Shown here: piece after piece, positions 46,539 through 57,449 of the stretch
Position numbering within the stretch: the stretch's first letter is position 1
Layout: every line of letters begins with the position of its first letter
NCBI GenBank assembly: GCA_029531795.1
Contig: JAPEIS010000004.1
Location: 2,666,001 to 2,730,000 of the forward strand
Length of the DNA stretch: 64,000 nucleotides
From: Sclerotinia nivalis
Lineage: Eukaryota; Ascomycota; Leotiomycetes; Helotiales; Sclerotiniaceae
Direction of reading: 5' to 3'
Program-made: the position numbers and the translations under genes
Notes under the pieces: model-generated
Seen by the model: only the letters and a program-made list of their open reading frames with translations
Told to the model about the DNA's origin: nothing
Databases searched by the model: none

Positions 46539-47466
46539 CTAGTCAAATATCCACAGCAATCTTGTGATAACAAGTCGTATCTCTGCCCAAGCCAGATTCT
46601 TACCAATGCAGTTCGAGTGAACCATGCTGAAAGGTTGGCTTACGAAGAGATGATCATTGTCGAACTGAGATGGTTGGATTCCTGCTGGAAGCCATCGTTC
46701 GGGAATGAAATCGTTAGGTGATGAGAAGTATTTCTCGGGTCGGTTCATGGCGTATGGTCGGACGGAAATGCTCGTCTATTATTGTCAGCCATCTCCAGAA
46801 GTTGCTTTGGCTATAGTGATTACTTACTCCTGCGAGAATAAACTTTTCGGCGTACACATCACCACCTTTAGGCACGATACGCGGAGGATCGCCTGGGACT
46901 GGGTTTGTAAGTCTTAACCCTTCGTTAATTACAGCGTTGAGGTAGGTAAGGTCGCCGAGTGATGCGATGGTAATTTCCTCTTCACTCTGGAAGGCTGTTA
47001 TTATCTCAGAAATAAGTTTTCTCAGCTTTTCGGGATTTTTTACCAAATGAAGCAAGGTTCCTGATATTGATGTGGCAGTCGCATCAGTTCCAGCCACCAA
47101 TAAAATGGCTAAGTTTGACTGACTTTCCTTCAAAGAGATCTTGTGGAAGTCCATATTATCCTTCATGAACGAAGCGACGAAATCCGGTTTCTGCTTTTCC
47201 AGATTTGAACGTTTGTTAATCCTATCATTCGCAAATTCCGAATGTTTACGTTGCATCTCCATCACGCTTTTTGGAAGAAGTTTGAATACCATAGTTTCGA
47301 TTAACGGGTACAGGCAACTAACAGCAGCAATAATTATGATGATTCCCAGAGGACCCATCCGTTTTATCCTGGTAGCGAGAGGGAGGTTGCGAGCTGTTTT
47401 CTCAATTCCTTTGGTTTTCAGAAATATGGCCACAAGAACCAGAACAACTGCTCCAAAGGGGTACAT
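46539..47466 (-). pseudogene. Cytochrome P450, C-terminal half with altered heme loop
   Basis: Exon A (47466-46828) and exon B (46775-46539) join in phase over a 52-bp intron. P450 landmarks are the I-helix LLVAGTDATATSISG, the K-helix ExxR in INEGLRL, PRIVPKGGDVYAEKFILAG, NDFIPERWLP and the heme loop QPFSMVHSNCIGKNLA. The family loop is normally FSxGxRxCxG; here the Gly and Arg are Val and Ser, though Cys and the last Gly remain. The first 200 or so residues, including the membrane anchor, are missing, and TAG 46539-46541 truncates the C-terminus shortly after LLWIFD. It resembles fungal P450s of the isotrichodermin hydroxylase type. Almost certainly non-functional. Confidence 0.75.
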
Positions 47467-48324
47467 TTCTAAAAGACGAGTTTAGCGCGGCAACCAAGGG
47501 AATTGAGACTATAGGGGGCTGCATCCGAAAACATCATTCTCCACGAATCATTATGCCATTACGGCTGCGGAACTGGCACTCGCATAGTTCTCGAAGATAC
47601 TATCCTCATTTATCTTCATGCCCAACCGTCTCTACCATTTCTCTCAAGAAGCATGGGGATTCTCCGTCAATGAGTTTGATGCTCATTGATTCACGAAAAC
47701 GAACGGTAAACCAATCTTATATTATACATTTATGCGCAAGGGGTGTTACGAAAAATAGATGTACCCTTTGATAAATAGTACCACACAAAACAGCCAGCCA
47801 AACCGATCCCTGACCTTCCTGAGTAATAGCTCGCACCTCCTACACTAACGGAGCTAAAATGCCAGATTCATGTCCTCTCGCTGTTTGCTGCTGAAATTTC
47901 CTGAAGAAAGCGAATGTTGACAAAGAAAATGAAGTAAAAGTACGATTGTTTAGCTCACACCCGTTAAGTAGTTGCCATGATTTAAAAGTTAACCACACAA
48001 TGCATCTAGTCTTGAATATGTGCAAGGCTATTTCGTTCTTGTAATTTGACAAAGTCTTTTGCTTGTCATAGTGAAGCACACTGCAATTCCTTTGAAATTT
48101 GGCTCGTTGTCCTACCGAGGCGGCATTTTGGAGTCGGAGAGCTGCGGTACGGGTTGCTCGGCCCCTAGATTGCTTCTCTTTTCCTTCTTATCGCTGTTGT
48201 AAGGGGGCGTTTCAGGGTATGTTCAATGGCTCCAGGAGTTGTTCTATATATTCATTTGACTGGCAACCGTTATCTTTGGCAGGACCCCGACCAAAAATCA
48301 AATTCAAACGCATATTCATTTATC
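47467..48324. other. Spacer, no supported gene
   Basis: The missing 5' part of the P450 would lie here on the minus strand, but I find no P450 motif. Nothing else seen. Confidence 0.5.
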
Positions 48325-49947
48325 TTATAATTCATTCATTCGAAAGGAATGGATGGCTTCCTCGATATTTAACAATCCCACCTGAAATAGCTCATCTATC
48401 CACCACATATTCTTCACATTTTCCAATTCTGTCCAATCAAAAATATCCCGCCTAAGAGTCTCAATAACCCAAGCTCTCTCATGATCGGTAGCTGCCGCGC
48501 AGCCAGCCATAACAAGTGTCCATAATCTCAACTTCTTCACCCTAACATCCCATACTTCGCCCTCATTCTCCAACAAGCGACGCAACTTGGCAATCAAAAC
48601 ATTGGTTAACACAGGACTGACCCCGAACCACCTCCTCGCCTGCGCTATGAAGAGAAGCCCGCCAATCCTACACAACTCTTCCGTCTTATCATGTATCTCA
48701 TTCTGGATGTTCAGAAGTTGAGACAAGATCGGGTAGACGCAGAGGCCAGCAAAGGTTTGGTCTACCCGGAGGAATTGCGTTTTGTTGGACAAATTCCTCT
48801 TTTCATTCTCACAAATCATCGTCATTGTGAGAACACTCAACTGTCTCATGACATCAAGCATATTTTCCGACAAAAATAATGATATATTGGAGTGTGCGCA
48901 TATGCTAGAGAAGTAAACTTCGCCTTTGGCCTGGTGTTTCGGAATATATGGATTCGTTAGATGTTGAAGTGGTGCGGGGAAATGAGGTGCGATGTCCAAG
49001 TCACTAGCCATATTGAGTTCGATCCAGAATAAAGAGAGTCGTAGTGATTGCATATGTTCAATGGTCGATAGTCCGCCCCGCAAAGCTAAAATTTTACAAA
49101 AGCCGGCACGGTGTATCTTCCAGGTCTTCGGGTCACATAAAATATGCTAAGAAATTTAGCGAATTTCATTTCAAGATTAGATACAATCACGTACATCGTG
49201 GCACATGAACTATTTTTAGTCAGAACCATTGGTAGGGAAAGTAGGGGTGATGAAAGTAGGGGTGATGAAAAACGCACACCAAGTATAGCTCCCATTATTC
49301 CACCCGATTGTTCCACCGCAAAGTTCGCCAATCTTCGATTCACGGATCTCACTGCCGACAAATGATACATCATCGAATCACAACTTTCCTTCTTAATTCC
49401 TCTTAGATTGTTAAGATGAAGCGAGGCATTGGCCAGCACTAGGTTCATTCCTGCAGGATCATTGGTAGCTAGCGGGAACCAGAAGTCTCTGAATGGCTGG
49501 AAGCCTTGTGATGGATCCCAAACTGGATAGTTGTTAATAAGCATACCAATTGAACGAAGCAAACTCACTGTAATGCACCAACTCATGTTCTTGCATACTC
49601 ATCTTGATTGGCCATGCTTCAAAAGGGTTTACCCGTCCATTCCCAAGTGGTACCATGAGAGTGGTTTGCGAACTCATTGGTGCTCCATACCGGTATTCTG
49701 GTTCTGTTTCTGCCCCATCTTCATTCATGGTCGGGATTGATGGCTGTATCTGTGAGGCACCCACAGCAACCATTGGCGCGATTTTCTTCAGACCGTTTGC
49801 CTTTTTCGGCCGGTTCTGTTTCATGAATGGGCGCATCACATGTTTCCGCACTAAGGTCCTCGTCTTTTTTTCCTCTTTTGCCGAGCTGAGAGGGGTCGAT
49901 GTTATAAATGCATACTTCCCGCTTTCAGGCTGAGTATTGGGTATCAT
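48325..49947 (-). CDS. Fungal-specific transcription factor domain protein (Fungal_trans_2 type)
   Basis: Three exons (49947-49569, 49522-49278, 49146-48325) in agreeing phase give 481 residues. ATG 49947 precedes a segment typical of this family: KYAFITSTPLSSAK then RTLVRKHVMRPF. Later come NPFEAWPIKMSMQEHELVHY, ATNDPAGMNLVLANASLHL, AGFCKILALRGGLSTI and a helical C-terminus ending in NEEAIHSF-like sequence. No zinc cluster belongs to this model; many family members lack one and are thought to be nuclear regulators. The second intron (49147-49277, 131 bp) is long because it holds a 15-bp duplication. The gene appears intact and sits between the P450 relic and a dehydrogenase relic. Confidence 0.8.
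49241..49270. repeat. Perfect 15-bp tandem duplication inside an intron
   Basis: GTAGGGGTGATGAAA occurs twice in tandem within intron 2 of the transcription factor gene. Confidence 0.95.
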
Positions 49948-51504
49948 TTTGTTGGGATTCTTCAAAAGCTTAGAATTCACAATGTTCTTTTTCACATACT
50001 CACCTACTGTGTAACGCTATTGTGCTTTATAATCCTCAACAACTGAGGTACCCTACATTCATGTGAGGTTGAGATTATGTCAGGACTTCACCCGGTGTGA
50101 CGAGAAGCGGTGGAGGTAAAATTCTTAGTAAGGTGGTATTGGCAGGTGGATAATAATTACAGTCTAACTGGATTTGGGCAATGGCCCCTTGCCAAGACCT
50201 GCGGGTCTGTTACTAATCCATCACAGGCCTGGGCGAAGTGTCTGGGGGTTTGTAATTGTGTGCATAACCTTACATGAACGGCAAGATTTGCGATTTTGAC
50301 ATGATTGCAATGAGCTTCGCTCTCGTCCGCTGGCCATATTTTTCATGCTGACTTGAGAAAACGAGGTTGAGATATCAGTTGTGGGGTTAAAAGAAGGATC
50401 TGCCGATGTCCGATATCGATTGCCACCACAAAGCATTCATCATCAATTTCAAAGCATCAATCATCAAATGGCTGCAAAATATCTCTTTATGAAAGATGAG
50501 GGGGTTTGCTCATGAAGTTGCCAGCTAGCAGCTCAATGGAAAACATCTAGCATCTTCCTCAGATGATCGTTGCTCCGAGAAATACCCGAGATCAGAGGAG
50601 AGCTTTTGACTTAAAATATTCAATACCGAGCATATGATGGTTTTCGTTCCAATTGGAGCTGCTCCCTTGGAAATGATCGAAACTAGACACTCCGGACAAA
50701 TTCTTTTTGACTGTCAGATAATTGAACACTGAGTCCTGACGACTTGGAAGAATCAACCGACAGACCACCATCCGCATGATTCAACATTTTTGGGAACGGC
50801 GAAGGCTTAATGCAGGCCATGTTATATGAAGATTTGAGACTTCGCGTCCATTCAGAAGAGACCAATAGCATCATGAAAGTCATTAGTGTTAATGAAAATC
50901 GTCCGAAGAGAACGGGTTGGCTTCAATCCTCAAAACTTCACCGATCGGATTTTTACTTGAAAGGAATCGGTCGAATTATCTCGAAACAGCCCTGCTCTCA
51001 TGAAATCACGAAGGCATCGGGGCGAAACACATATTTTACGGCGGTTTGAGATGGTACCAACCTTTGCCATGAAATTTCAGATCTTACTCCAGCCCGAGAC
51101 GGACTATGACTTCAAGTATATATGTTTCAAGTATACTCACGTAACTATGATAAATGTGTTACGCTAATTTTTGAATCAAGTGCTCTAGTTTCTAGAGCAC
51201 ATCCCCGTTGTTCAATGGTTTCTAATAATTTGCGGAGATTTTGGTTGTTGAACCAGGATTGTGTTGGAGACTGTTGGTTTTCTTATCAATCATACCCGTG
51301 ATAGGCCACCAAGTTTTGTTGCAATAGCACCAAACACTTGCACGTCAGCAGCATAGTGAGACCTTTTCTGGGAAAATAGAAACGAAATTCAGCATTATCT
51401 CACTTTTGAGGGAAATGCAGCTGGCGTCCATGCCTGTGTGCAGACAGTCGTGATTTCAGCGGCCGTACATATTTACAAGTCAACATCACTCACTATTTTA
51501 CACG
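49948..51504. other. Spacer with weak coding-like fragment
   Basis: On the minus strand near 50260-50335 the frame ERSSLQSCQNRKSCRSCK, followed by a GTTATG donor-like site, faintly recalls a zinc-cluster N-terminus, but no second half fits. Other frames have no motif. Confidence 0.3.
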
Positions 51505-52674
51505 ATGTCTTCTTCCAACCTTGCGGTTAATCTTCAATACTTGGAGGATCTGCATAAGATCCAAGAACATGTTCAGTCCATTTTGCGAATTCAGTTAGGA
51601 AAGGGGAGATCTCTAAGCGGAAGATTTCTTTACTACAATGGTATGATCATAGACTTCTTATCATTGTTTTATGTCCGGTATAAATACTTAATGGCTTATT
51701 CAGTCTGGAAAGCATTAAATATACATTCCACCCTCAATTCATCGGTCTTAGCGGTGACAGGTTCAATGATTTTTGGGGAAATATGTGAGTAACCAATTAC
51801 CTTTTTTTGAGCCGAAGTAACCACTGATTTTTGCTCTTAGCGATGGAGTCTAATTTCGCCTCGGCCTTGCCAGAGATGTGGAGACATTTGAGTTTTTGGA
51901 GCAATATCTTCCACTTGTGATGGCTGGGTACGCATCAAGTAATTCGTTGGCTTAGATGATATTGACGATCTATCTTCAGAACGATATACTTCATTACCAC
52001 GAGGAACAACGGCGCGGAAAAGATCTTAATCCAGCGGCTATCCAACACTATCAATGAATGGAGAGATACAAACGCTGCTAGTACATTGAACACTTCATAT
52101 GGAAATGCAATGGATGAGCTCCTATTTGACTCAAATTTGAGCTTCATTCCGACAATGTTTGCGTCTGCAGGCTTATCTGAGGACGACTTATCGTCGCCAT
52201 CCAAGCTATCCGAGGCTATCATTACCTCATGGATCGAAGCATCTCATCTATGTCTAATCGTGAGTCGGCCTTTCCTACCGTCCATCTTTTCTGCTAAGAA
52301 TCATGGTATAGATATTAACTTATGCCATCCTGAGAGCTTGTGTGCGCCCTTTGCTGTCCGAGATTCTGAATAGAGAAATTAGAGATCCAAGGCAGCGCAG
52401 TTACGAAAATCTCGATAAATTACCTCGGTTGCACAAACTTGTGTTAGAGGCCACGGAAGAGAGCGGTCTGTTTGAAAGTGGGAGTCAAGTTACTGGATCC
52501 GATCGGTACATCCTTCTTGCTGCGAAAGTAGTTCTTGCCAATCTTCTGAATAATTCCAGTGTCCGGCCTGCAGAGGAAACATTTCTGGGATTGAACAAAA
52601 GTAGAGGTGTTGTACCGTCTGAGGTTAGAATGCTGGTTCGAGACCGAAATTATGTGGAAGAAGATTTTCGGTAG
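51505..52674 (+). CDS. Unrecognised multi-exon fungal gene
   Basis: ATG 51505 opens a frame with LQYLEDLHKIQEHVQSIL and GKGRSLSGRF. Later segments are protein-like and connect by GT-AG introns: KYTFHPQFIGLSGDRFNDFW, VETFEFLEQYLPLVMAG joined over a 52-bp intron (GTACGC...CTTCAG, about 51929-51980) to TIYFITTRNNGAEKILIQ, then NEWRDTNAASTLNTSYGN and, after an intron starting GTGAGT at about 52260, TYAILRACVRPLLSEIL. The last frame ends at TAG 52672-52674. The first intron (near 51642-51704) is one base out of phase with the next good frame, so a frameshift or a different splice is possible. I do not recognise the family. Confidence 0.5.
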
Positions 52675-53218
52675 ATAGATCGAGCAATGCTAGTTTGGGA
52701 CGATATTTCATATTTCATGAGTTTTTGTGTCGATTTCATTCGCGAAATCTCATTCTAACCACATAATGAAGTCAAAAGTTCATTAAATTCTACAGTGTCT
52801 ACAATCTTTGCTTTATTTCTCTTTGGCATCGGAAGTCTCAATCTTGTAAATGAAATTGGATTACTATCTGCAGGAGTTTCAGAGGACACCTAGATGAACT
52901 TCCACGTTCCATTTGATAGCGGGGCCATGCATTCATCAGACCACCATTTATAAATTAATTGGTTGGTTGGAATTCATAAAATTATAACTGGTAGCTTTGA
53001 AATTAGTACATTTAATGGTACATGCAACAATTGGGCGTGGCTAAAGTCTGCTGATATGAGTTGGTTAGCGTATGCAAACCCCTGAAACGTTTACCGATTC
53101 GGCAAATTGCAATTTTCCTTTCCCTTCTAAAAACCAACATTTTCGTTCTCAAATCCACTTGTCTTTTCAATTCGATAATTCTCACTCAGTGTATCAGCTA
53201 TCACTGGTCAACACAGTC

Positions 53219-54442
53219 ATGCAAGACCAACCATTAGGAAATGTCCTAGTAATTGGAGAGTGTGGCTTTATGGGACATCACCTCGTGAGGGCGCTCTTGG
53301 ATGATCCAACAATAGACACCGTCTTAGTCTTTAGCCGAAACCCCAAATAAAATCGATACCTGGAAGTCTCCTATTATGCAGGTGACATCACCTCATTTGA
53401 CGATGTTAGCACACTTCTTGAAAAAACTAAACCTCGAGTTATTTTTCACGTCGCTTCTACAGATCTATACGCCGATCTACTGAGCTATGTACCTTTTCAA
53501 AAAGTAAATGTGGAAGGTACTGCGAATCTTCTTGCATGTGCTACTGCGGCGCCATCGGTTGTGGCTTTTGTTTTTACTTCTTCGCTTACTGTTTATGAAT
53601 ATGAGGTCAATGGAGAAATTTTCAATGCGGATGAAACGCATCCAGTTCGCACCGGACCAGCCACAAAGGTGGACCCATATCCGGAAAGTAAAGCTGTGGC
53701 AGATACTATGGTTAGAGCTGCAAACAATCCTACCTCAAAAGAATGTCGGTTGGATGGATGCTCTCATCCGCATTTGCGGACAGTCTGTATGTGTATCCCG
53801 GGTATCTATGGTGAAGGCGATGAAAACATGACGCTTCTTGGTCTTTGGCTTGCAAGTTGGGGCATGTGGATTTTTCAACTAGGTGACAATACTACGCTAT
53901 TCGAGCCAATTTATGTCAGTAATGCGGTGTATGGTCACATGTTAGCAGCCAAAGCTCTCCTCTCTGAAGCCAGCTCATCAGAAGAAACAGACCAAGTCTC
54001 CGGCGAAGCCTTCAATATAACTGATGATAGACCTGCTGGGTTCTGGTGGTACATGCATAAATTCTACCGTTTTGCTGGTTACAACGTTACTCCACGAACT
54101 ATATGGGTGGTACCAACATGGCTCTTAATGATGGTGGGATGGGTAGCGGAATGTATCTATTGGGTCATTTTTCGGGGGAAGAAGAGACCGCAAATTCTGA
54201 TTAGGAGTAAGTTGGAACATCTTTGCAGGACGAGAACTTTTGATGTGCGGAAGGCAAAGAGTGTGCTGGGGTGGAGAGCGCAGGTAGGGGTTGATGAGGC
54301 GGTGGAGGTGAGTGTTAAGTGGGGATTTGAGGAATTAGCGAGAGGTAGTGGGAAGGGGAAGGGGAAGGGGAAAGAGGAGAATGTGGATGAGGTGTTTCAG
54401 GTTGGAATGCTTCATGGGAAGGATGGCAAAATCAAGATTTAG
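53219..54442 (+). pseudogene. 3-beta-HSD/sterol C4-decarboxylase-like NAD(P) dehydrogenase with one in-frame stop
   Basis: From ATG 53219 a single frame runs to TAG 54442, interrupted only by TAA at 53348-53350. The N-terminus has the Rossmann motif VLVIGECGFMGHHLVRALL (GxxGxxG kept). After the stop come AGDITSFDDV, VIFHVAS, VNVEGTANLLACA, FVFTSSLTVYE and the catalytic YPESK motif, with Ser/Tyr/Lys all present. The C-terminal part has hydrophobic segments near VVPTWLLMMVGW and a Lys/Gly-rich tail. Relatives oxidise 3-beta-hydroxy groups of sterols or other metabolites. With one nonsense codon and no frameshift, it is either very recently lost, a sequencing error, or translated from a downstream start without the cofactor fold. 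Confidence 0.8.
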
Positions 54443-55299
54443 GGCAAATTAAGTCAATGGAGTCACAAGGTTAAAAGTTTGATGTGGACGTTAAGGTTCA
54501 ACTTGAATAATTGGAAGTAGATTTTAGAAAAAAAGCAGTATCGTAATTTTAATGGGAAGAATGACAGTTTTGTACAAAAATTATAGACAACAATGGAATG
54601 AAGTGTACAAACAAAGCCACAAGAATGATGTGATAATTTTGTCTGCTGCTACCACGCTGTTGGAACGATCAACTAATCTTCTATGAAAGGCTAGGGCATA
54701 ATATCTCAGGTAGAATTGGTCAACAAATGCCCATATGTACACCTTCCTCTGAGTCCGACCTAAAGCCACCACGCTCCACCTCAAGTCCCCCACCAAATAA
54801 GCGACAATCGCCAGCCCCGAAACATAAAACGCCGAAGTCAAGATGGAGAAAATGGTCGAGTGATGCATTATTAGGTACCAAGTCTCCATATCTCATCTCA
54901 CTGTTGGATATAATTTCAAACAATCCAGTGACCTCCTAGGCCTAGATACCTCGTGACATTCCTCAATGTATCGATAGTACAGACTTACATCCACACAATG
55001 AACAGAATCATAGGATATCAAATCGTCAAACCATTTCTCATTGGTAAACGCAAGCCTATAAATCGAGGAATATCATGAGGTACTCAAGCCCTAAAGAGAA
55101 TTTCATTGTTCCAAGCCGCATTCGAAGGACGAAAAGTAGTTCTCAGGTGCTAAACATCAACTCAATGTTTGAAGTGACTCCGATGTTTCTTATTCTTTTC
55201 TTTTTCGGCGCAGGAAATAGATAGAACACCGATGATGAGAGCTAAGAAGGCGAAAACACCAAGTATCAAACACGCAATACACAGGCCTAGTGCTGTGAC
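54443..55299. other. Spacer, no supported gene
   Basis: Overlapping short frames on both strands at about 54580-54940 have no motif. Nothing else seen. Confidence 0.45.
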
Positions 55300-56178
55300 T
55301 CAGAAGTCCGGGTCACTTAGGATGTCTAGTTCCGCGTTGTAACCATGATCGAAAACAACATCGGTAGGCTCGGGATGACAGTGGACCCCCTCAGGTGATG
55401 CTACGGTTTGAGTTAGGGCGGTATCATGTCGTAGTATCGGCTGGGAATGACGGCGAGCCCTTTGGGGCAATGCTACCATTTGACGTGGGGCGGCATCACG
55501 TGGTAGTCTCCTTGGATCTCTAGTCTGGTATCGAAAATTGGAAAAGCTTCCGTACATACTATACGGCCCTGCCATGAATCCAGTTCCGCGATGTTGAAAG
55601 TTATGCCTGTAAGCTTCCAACTCAAACCCGAAAGTTGGGACTGCCCCAATAGCTCTTAAAAGTTCGACAGCCTGTCTAGCACAACCTGGACGAACTCGTA
55701 TTTTCCAGAAAAACATGGAATCGAGATCGAACCCAAATAATCCAAAGGACGACTCGGTGGTGACGTTTCGGTGGTAAAGATTACAGAGTGCGCGCTGAAG
55801 CATTATTTGATCACTCTTACGGAGACTACCTGACTCTACAATGCGCCTAAGGTGTCTAGATATTCTCATGAGCTTAAAAATAGCCTCTTCTCGAAATGAT
55901 TGGATTTCTTCCCGTCCGTGGTCAGTGAACCCATGTACCATCTGCCTCGCACCCCGAGTCAAAGGTGCAGCCCATGCGAAAATTCGACCACTGGCATTAA
56001 ATCTTGGGAGCGGAGGACGAGTACCCGTAGGGATTTGGAGAAGCCGAGGGTCGCTACGCAATGGGGGCCTTGGAAACAAATTAATAATATCGACTGCTGG
56101 GGCTTCTGGGGCAGCCATTGCTTGCTCCAAAGTTCGCGGAGGTTCTGCAGGAATGCGATTAACGTTATAGAAATTCAT
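55300..56178 (-). CDS. Orphan 292-residue protein
   Basis: The open frame extends upstream to 56319, but ATG 56178 (MNFYNVNRIPAEPPRTLEQA) is a more natural start, because the upstream part is Phe/Cys-rich and atypical. The N-terminal third is Pro/Arg-rich, the middle is helical (RISRHLRRIVESGSLRKSDQ, then LLRAIGAVPTFGFELEAYRH), and the C-terminus holds two imperfect copies of a 23-residue unit with the pattern D-A--Q-VA-P-----H--P. No transmembrane segment or known domain is visible. Intron-free. Probably lineage-specific; function unknown. Confidence 0.5.
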   Translation of the reverse strand: MNFYNVNRIPAEPPRTLEQAMAAPEAPAVDIINLFPRPPLRSDPRLLQIPTGTRPPLPRFNASGRIFAWAAPLTRGARQMVHGFTDHGREEIQSFREEAIFKLMRISRHLRRIVESGSLRKSDQIMLQRALCNLYHRNVTTESSFGLFGFDLDSMFFWKIRVRPGCARQAVELLRAIGAVPTFGFELEAYRHNFQHRGTGFMAGPYSMYGSFSNFRYQTRDPRRLPRDAAPRQMVALPQRARRHSQPILRHDTALTQTVASPEGVHCHPEPTDVVFDHGYNAELDILSDPDF

Positions 56179-56769
56179 TGTGGTAAACAGTTTTGTTACT
56201 ACGTAAATGAATATTAGAATGCAGTATCGAAAAAGGAAGTGAGCATTGCGGGAGAAACCAGTGTGTCCAAAGTCTGAACTGCAGTTCAACAATGAGGGAG
56301 TTTTCCACATGGAAAGCATTTTGGATACTGGAATTGTTCGGGTTGAATTCTTTTTAGAACATCAAATTTTTCAAGATGATTGTTGAAGGTACAAAGGTCA
56401 AAGGTCGCCTGGAATATTGGACAAACTGGGAGATATGCTGTTTGGAAATATAGGTGGGATACTTACTTAGATTTTGATTGTATAAGATTGATCTAAACGA
56501 CGAGAATTTGTGTTTCAAGTAGGCCAGGATATTTTCTCTGGTTAAAGTATAGTTTTGGAGGAAGGAAGAGATATCTCTTCAATATATACCCAACGCGATC
56601 TCCGTCTGAAGTCCATTTTACGACTAAAAAGGGACAGCCCCTCACTCTCCGAAGTTGACTCACAAATCATCAAATTTGATTCTAAAGCCCGGCACCGGCG
56701 AAAGCTAATACATGATGGCAAGAGTCTAAGAGGATTGGCAGAGCACGAGCTAAGCTCTTTAAGCAGAGC

Positions 56770-57449
56770 TCACACTTGTATGACGGAATATAAGGTCGTC
56801 AAATGTTTTAAGTGTGAAATAAGACTTCCTATAATCATGATGTGGTTCATACCCCGATTTAGTACATCAATCGAAGAATGCGAGAAGACCGGCTTCATGT
56901 TGGAGTAGTTTATAGGTACCATGACTGCTTGAAGGACGTCATTGAGGACGGGAAGAATAGTTCCTGCAGTCATGAGAAGTACTAGGAGTATGAGGAAGGA
57001 TAGTCCACTAGCTAGTGCGTTCAGCTAGATCAAAACTAGCTTAAGCTCTCTGAAACTAATGAATTACTTACATAAATCACATAATAAGTTCCGGCATATG
57101 GAATTTGAAAGGAAAGTTGTGTGTACTGAAAGCTCCTAGCGGGAACCAGTGGACGGAGCTGGCAAATAATGCAGAATTTTCAGCATCATCATCATATCTG
57201 CACCAAATGATATTGCCAAAGACATTCGATTCAAATCCTTATCCCCGCCTCGTTCTCAATGTCACCAAATTCCAATTCTTCCGTCCCTGTGCATACAAAC
57301 ACTCAACAAGAAACCCTATTATATTCAACCCCAAATCGAAGTTACCATTTTCATCTACGTCCTCGAAATTGAAGCTTACGCGTTCTCGCGTTCTCGTATG
57401 TACCATGCGGTCTTTGATCTTATCCTGCGTTATCGAGCCCCAGCCCTAA
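56770..57449 (-). pseudogene. Decayed gene for an unrecognised fungal membrane protein
   Basis: Minus-strand reading from about 57449 gives RVSFNFEDVDENGNFDLGLN, then GRKNWNLVTLRTRRG, an in-frame TAA, then NVFGNIIWCRYDDDAENSAL and SSVHWFPLGAF. A frame change near 57125 continues as YTQLSFQIPYAGTYYVIY, which ends at a good GTAAGT donor (57072/57071). After a 47-bp intron, LNALASGLSFLILLVLLMTA opens a hydrophobic helix and the frame ends at 56770. The pieces read as one protein with at least one stop and one frameshift. The family is unknown to me. The upstream part of the gene was not found. Confidence 0.4.

Noticed and set aside
50221..50436. Possible Zn2Cys6 N-terminus (SCRSCK followed by a donor-like site)
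   Set aside because: The Cys spacing is incomplete and no second half is found. The adjacent regulator is complete without it.
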